A stretch of 64,000 nucleotides of DNA, taken from positions 186,001-250,000 of the forward strand of contig CAOLHI010002541.1 of NCBI GenBank assembly GCA_948474755.1, written 5' to 3'. Below are positions 59,613-64,000 of this stretch, in pieces. Positions within the stretch are counted from its first letter, which is position 1. Each line of letters starts with the position of its first letter. A program made the translations under genes and the position numbers. Source of the DNA: Ctenosaura bakeri (Eukaryota > Chordata > Lepidosauria > Squamata > Iguanidae). The notes under the pieces are model-generated. The model searched no databases, was not told where the DNA came from, and worked only from the letters and a program-made list of their open reading frames with translations.

Positions 59613-62600
59613 CAATAACATATAAAGAGTTCATATGTCCCTTGTCCCTTCTTTGAGGGAGGTTACAGCACTATCTATCTTTGCAGTTGGAGAGACCACC
59701 AGTCAACAGTATTTCTAGTTGTCAATATTGAGTTTCAATTTATAATTGATCTGAAAAACTGATTTAGCACTTGCCAGCCTCATCTGAATTAGATGAAAAT
59801 GAGCATTCTGATGGTATCTCCCTACAAAATGTCTGAATGTCCTCAGTCAAAAGTTTCACGTATATTATTGATTATGTAGATTTTTTAATGGACCACCTTT
59901 TGTTATAATTTCTTCTGAATTTATTGTGACTCTTATGACAGATGTTGTCTCAACATTCCTTAATCACACAGATAGACATATACATTCTTAAATGAAAATA
60001 ACTAAGAAACATTTTACTTCAGATGTAGTTAACAGGGAAGCTTTCCATTAGAAACAGTGTTTTTTCTGTGCTGACACTAACATTACAGGATTTGCCAAGG
60101 GATTTCTAAAACCAAAATTACTACAGTCTTTAGAAAACTGTTAAAATTATATTTGCCCTACTGGGTCTTTTAAGGATTTTTTCAAAGCATCTGATTGGAG
60201 TTGTTTTAATTTTTGTAGTTTTTCATTGTTGCTTATAGATGACTTTAATTACTGTTTTAAGGATCTTTTACTGTTTTGTTGTAAAGCACTTTGAGGACCT
60301 TTTGTAAAGGAAGAAAAATTGGAACAGTTGAATTCAACTTGTTCTTGTATTTATTGTAAATGCACTGGTTTGTAAACAAAAACAGGAAAAGTAAATCAAA
60401 TTTAAAAAGCATAACTAAATGGAGTCCACAGATGATTGTATCTATTATATGTCTGCAATGGTAAATGTTTATGTTTGACCACAGAGCTAGACGTTTGGGG
60501 TTTGCCTTCCTCTTTTGTACCTGTGGTTACTGAAACACTCTTGCCAAAATCTCTGACCAGTAGGTGTTCTTTAGTGAATCTCATAGGTTGTAAAAGAAAA
60601 AGAGCACCTCACGTTCTCTTGATTTTGTTTCCTACTTTGTTTTTGGTTACACAATTTATTCCTTAGGACCTAAAGGGTTGGGTCTTCACTTCTCCCCCTC
60701 AACCATGTTTGAGATTAGATAGTGCCATATTTCATAAGCATTGATGTTTGCTTGTAAAAAAATTGAAAGACAAGCAAGGGAAGAAAATAAATGTAATCTT
60801 GTTAAACCTATTAAAAGAACCAAACAGTAGAGTAATGTTGGGAAGCAATTTGAAGACAGTGGGTTCCAGCATTATAAACTCCATTAAATCACTTCAAGCT
60901 TAAATTTCATTTTATGGAAACTCTGTCCAGAAAAATCTAGCCAAAATGGTTAAGTTACATTAAAATTATGTGAGAGCATTTTAAATGAAAAAAAATTCTA
61001 AATATCTACTGATTAAGATAGTTTTGTACTTGTAGCAAGGAAGATCATAGTTTAGGAAAGTTATGTTGGTATGAATAACTTTTGACAGACTAAAGGGTGC
61101 TTATTGTAGCTATACAGAGGTTTCTGAGGAAGACTCCATCAATTTCTTGTATTGTAAACTTGGCATCAACAAATCAAATGGCTAGCGTAAAAAGAGTTTC
61201 TTATTCAATTGACCTCAACTAACAGAATCAAATACCACAAATCTGAACTTGGCTAGATTCTATACACTATATATCAGAAATCAGATTCAAAATATTACAA
61301 AGCATAGTACTGATGGTCAGGCGTGAATGTGTGATAGATAGCCAGACACAGAACAATAACGTCATCTCCTCAGACCCTGTATGTGACAAAAAAAAATAAA
61401 ACTCAACCAGGAAAAAAAATGCAAAGGCAGAAATAAAAGCATACAAAATCTTTTGTTAAAATGCTATATATATATATATGAATAATTAAATCTACTTCTC
61501 TAGGAATAATCAAGATGCATAGTGCATGCCCAGCTTTTTAAGATTTCTCTATAACTTGATGGAAGAAACTTAATTCCTTTCAGTATTTTTCTCCTGTAGT
61601 TGCAGAGAGGCCCACATGAAATTGCTACAAGGGCGAGTTCAGTTGAAATAGCAGACTTTTTTTTTCCTGAATTGATAGTTGTTATCAAAACAAGAATCTT
61701 GATCTTGTAGAATTCAGCACAATTCTCATCCGAATTAATGTTGCAACCTCATTTCAAATTTGAAACCAGGGTTAAAAACGAACCTGATCAGCGTTATCTG
61801 TAGTTAGTATTTGTACAAATACAATAGTGTATGTCTGACTGCAGGAGAGATAAAGAAATTCACTTTGGACAAGGAAAGAAGTAAAGGGTATACAAACAAA
61901 AGGATAACTCCTGCATCAGCACTGAGCCTAAATATACTTTGCAAATTAGGGAAATGTGGATTAATGGGAATGGCCATAACAAAATTAATAAGAGCATTTT
62001 AACTAAACAAAGTGTTTGACAAATAATATCAATTTTCTTTCGGCATAACCGATTTCCCTCTGTCAGAATCTGCTTGAGAAGATGAACTGGTCTCCCCACT
62101 CTCTCACATGTTCTAAAAAAACAAAGCCAAGACATTGTCAGGTTGTACAACCACAGCTTAAAATCCTTGCTTTACATCTCTGGAGTTAGCATTCCATTCG
62201 TCCTTCCTCATGCATCCCTGGACCCTAGAGGCCCAGCTTTCCCCGTGCTGATCACTGCAACCTTCTGTTGGTTTCTGATAGAGAACATAGGAAGCTCAGT
62301 GCTACTTGGGGTCAGATGCAGGATATTGAGGTCAATCTGGAGTGATCTGAGCCATATGTGCTGCTGTATTTGCAGGGCAGAGAGCAGTTAGTAATGCTGA
62401 TGCCTGAGAGGAAAATGTAGTGAAGAGTGGCCTAGAAATATCCTGATGCTGAGGGAGTGTTAATAAATGCTGCTGGGTATTCTGCAAGGGATTAACTTTA
62501 AAGCCCCTTTGGTATTTCACTGCTGTGGAGCTGATCAACACATCAAAATATGTTGGTTTTCAACTCTGTTTTCTCGATTGAGTCATCTGTATCATTCCTG

Positions 62601-63589
62601 TGGCTTTAGTTATTTGTATGAGGGGGAGAAAGTAATTCCAAATTAAGACAGAATGCTGTTAAGCCCCTGAGGCAACATGGGCACATGCCTTTTGGGCTGC
62701 TAGCTGGCTCCCCCCTCCCCACTACATCCAATCTGTGGGGCCAAATGTTAATGGCTTTTTGTAAATTCTGTAACCTACCCCTACATATTTTGTACAATAC
62801 AGTTAATTGTCTTAATTGGCATCCTATCATACAAAGTAAGTGGATCTCTGGACTATAATGGAACAGAGGAGCTTTGAGGTAACAGGAAAAACAACACATG
62901 GGCTACACACATGCAAACGCTGTATGTGTGAATTGCATCAAAACACTCTATAGGAAACATGGCCTTAGCAGTCAGCACAAGAGGTTTAGGATGCATATCC
63001 CTGTCCTAAGTATATTCTTGATAGTTTAGACATATGTTGTTCCCAACAGCTCTGTTAAATTGGCAACCTCTCAGTTATCAGTCTTCGCAATGCATGGGGC
63101 CATATGCTTTAATCATGCTTTTGGAGAAGAAGAGAGAGTCAGAAGGAAGTGAGGCAGAGAGGCATGGCTAGATAGACAGGAAGTGTCAAAACCATTTTCC
63201 CAGTGTCTCCTCCCATCTCAACAAGGTCTAACTAACCTTTTGAGTTCAGGCTGTTAGAGAGTCACTGCCTAAGTTCTCCAACATGATTATGTTAGCAATT
63301 CAATAGGTGAAGTGGACTGTGGATATTTCCATAGTCCTATAGAATTTACCTTGTCAATGTCCTTCATTCCTGTAACCTTCAATCTGAATTAAGAGTATTG
63401 TACATTTTAAAGAGGAAGTAAGATTTGAGTTAAGATTTGAATTAATCATATTAATTAATTATATTTCCTTTAAGCAATTTGGCAGAGTAAATTGAGGCTA
63501 GTTATAAAAGAAGGAATTTTGCTGTGTAACGCCTTTCTGCTACTTTTAGTGGAAAGGAAGTTTGTTTAGGTCAGAGATGGATATTGTGC

Positions 63590-63690
63590 CAGATTTTTGA
63601 ACTGCAGTTCCTAGCAGCCCCAATCACTATAGCCAATGGTAAAGAGTGTTGTAAAACGCAGTACAGCAATGTCTAGAGGAACACACAATT
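63590..63690. repeat. Foldback MITE fragment, hAT-like
   Basis: GCCAGATTTTTGAACTGCAG, TTCCTAGCAGCCCCAATCA and TGTAAAACGCAGTACAGCAA with ATGTCTAGAGG. Inverted arms as at 29940. Confidence 0.5.
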
Positions 63691-64000
63691 TGTACCCTTC
63701 AGTTGTGCTTGACAGATTTTCAGTGAACAGCTGTGTCAGCCACAAGATAGCAAAAATGTGAAAAACCTTTCTTTTGAATGACCTTTATGGTTCTCATTTT
63801 GTACAGATACATGGATTATTTATACAGTGTTACCTTAGTCATGTTAAGGAGAACTAATAAGACATCAAAGACTGTTTAAAATGAATGTACATTGTGAAGA
63901 GAAAGACTTGTCCGGAAGACCCAGCTAATTAGAACTCTCTGAACTCTGAGGGCGGGGGAGAGAGAATATAAAAACACAGGCTTGATGATTTAACTGTTAG

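Larger units (their letters stand above)
18806..64000 (+). other. MAGI2: MAGI2 intron 1 (5' part)
   Basis: All sequence after the exon 1 donor. I looked for the rest of the PDZ0/guanylate-kinase region and found no recognisable MAGI2 exon. A very long first intron is typical of this gene in other vertebrates. The first 1.4 kb is CpG-rich; the rest is A+T-rich with interspersed repeats listed separately. Any further exon lies beyond the window. Confidence 0.85.
58692..64000. other. Intron 1 block to window end, no exon seen
   Basis: A+T-rich. Foldback fragments at about 59550-59612 and 63590-63690 and a short (TA)n at about 61465-61477. Short frames here show no known domains. Confidence 0.5.

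Overview
This is a vertebrate nuclear window, almost certainly from a squamate reptile and probably an iguanian lizard. The placement rests on repeat content: one Sauria SINE (31921-32115), several 5S-rRNA-derived SINEs, a tRNA-derived SINE family ending in an (ACA)n-like tail, L2-clade LINE fragments, and many palindromic DNA-transposon relics. The species cannot be fixed from the sequence alone.

Only one cellular gene is recognised: the first coding exon of MAGI2 (18505-18805, + strand). It encodes the N-terminus and the N-terminal PDZ domain (PDZ0) of the membrane-associated guanylate kinase scaffold, and ends at a clear GTAAGC splice donor. The exon lies in a large CpG island (about 17270-19330, with a second GC-box cluster at about 20020-20055). 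No TATA box was seen. Everything downstream (18806-64000) is the start of intron 1, and no second MAGI2 exon was found, as expected for a gene with a very long first intron. Everything upstream (1-17260) is promoter-proximal or intergenic flank, and no neighbouring gene was recognised.

Upstream flank (1-17260): two related solo LTRs in opposite orientation (1963-2886 and 6441-7389), the second splitting a tRNA-SINE; two Tigger-like elements (7993-9142 and 9370-9841); and two copies of a 180-bp near-perfect palindrome with 3-bp target duplications (9945-10123 and 17080-17259). The second palindrome copy sits at the upstream edge of the CpG island.

Intron 1 (18806-64000): mostly A+T-rich unique sequence with scattered SINEs, MITE-like foldbacks, an hAT element with an internal minisatellite (24388-24895), an hAT element with a perfect 8-bp target duplication (52650-53073), two decayed L2 LINE fragments (34560-35300 and 53230-54963), and a Tigger-like element interrupted by a 5'-truncated L1 end (55776-56629). 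Most short open frames are chance frames or pieces of these repeats. No new biological system was found. The best leads are the palindrome at the promoter edge, a short upstream ORF in strong Kozak context, the second GC-box cluster, and the nested insertions, which give relative ages.
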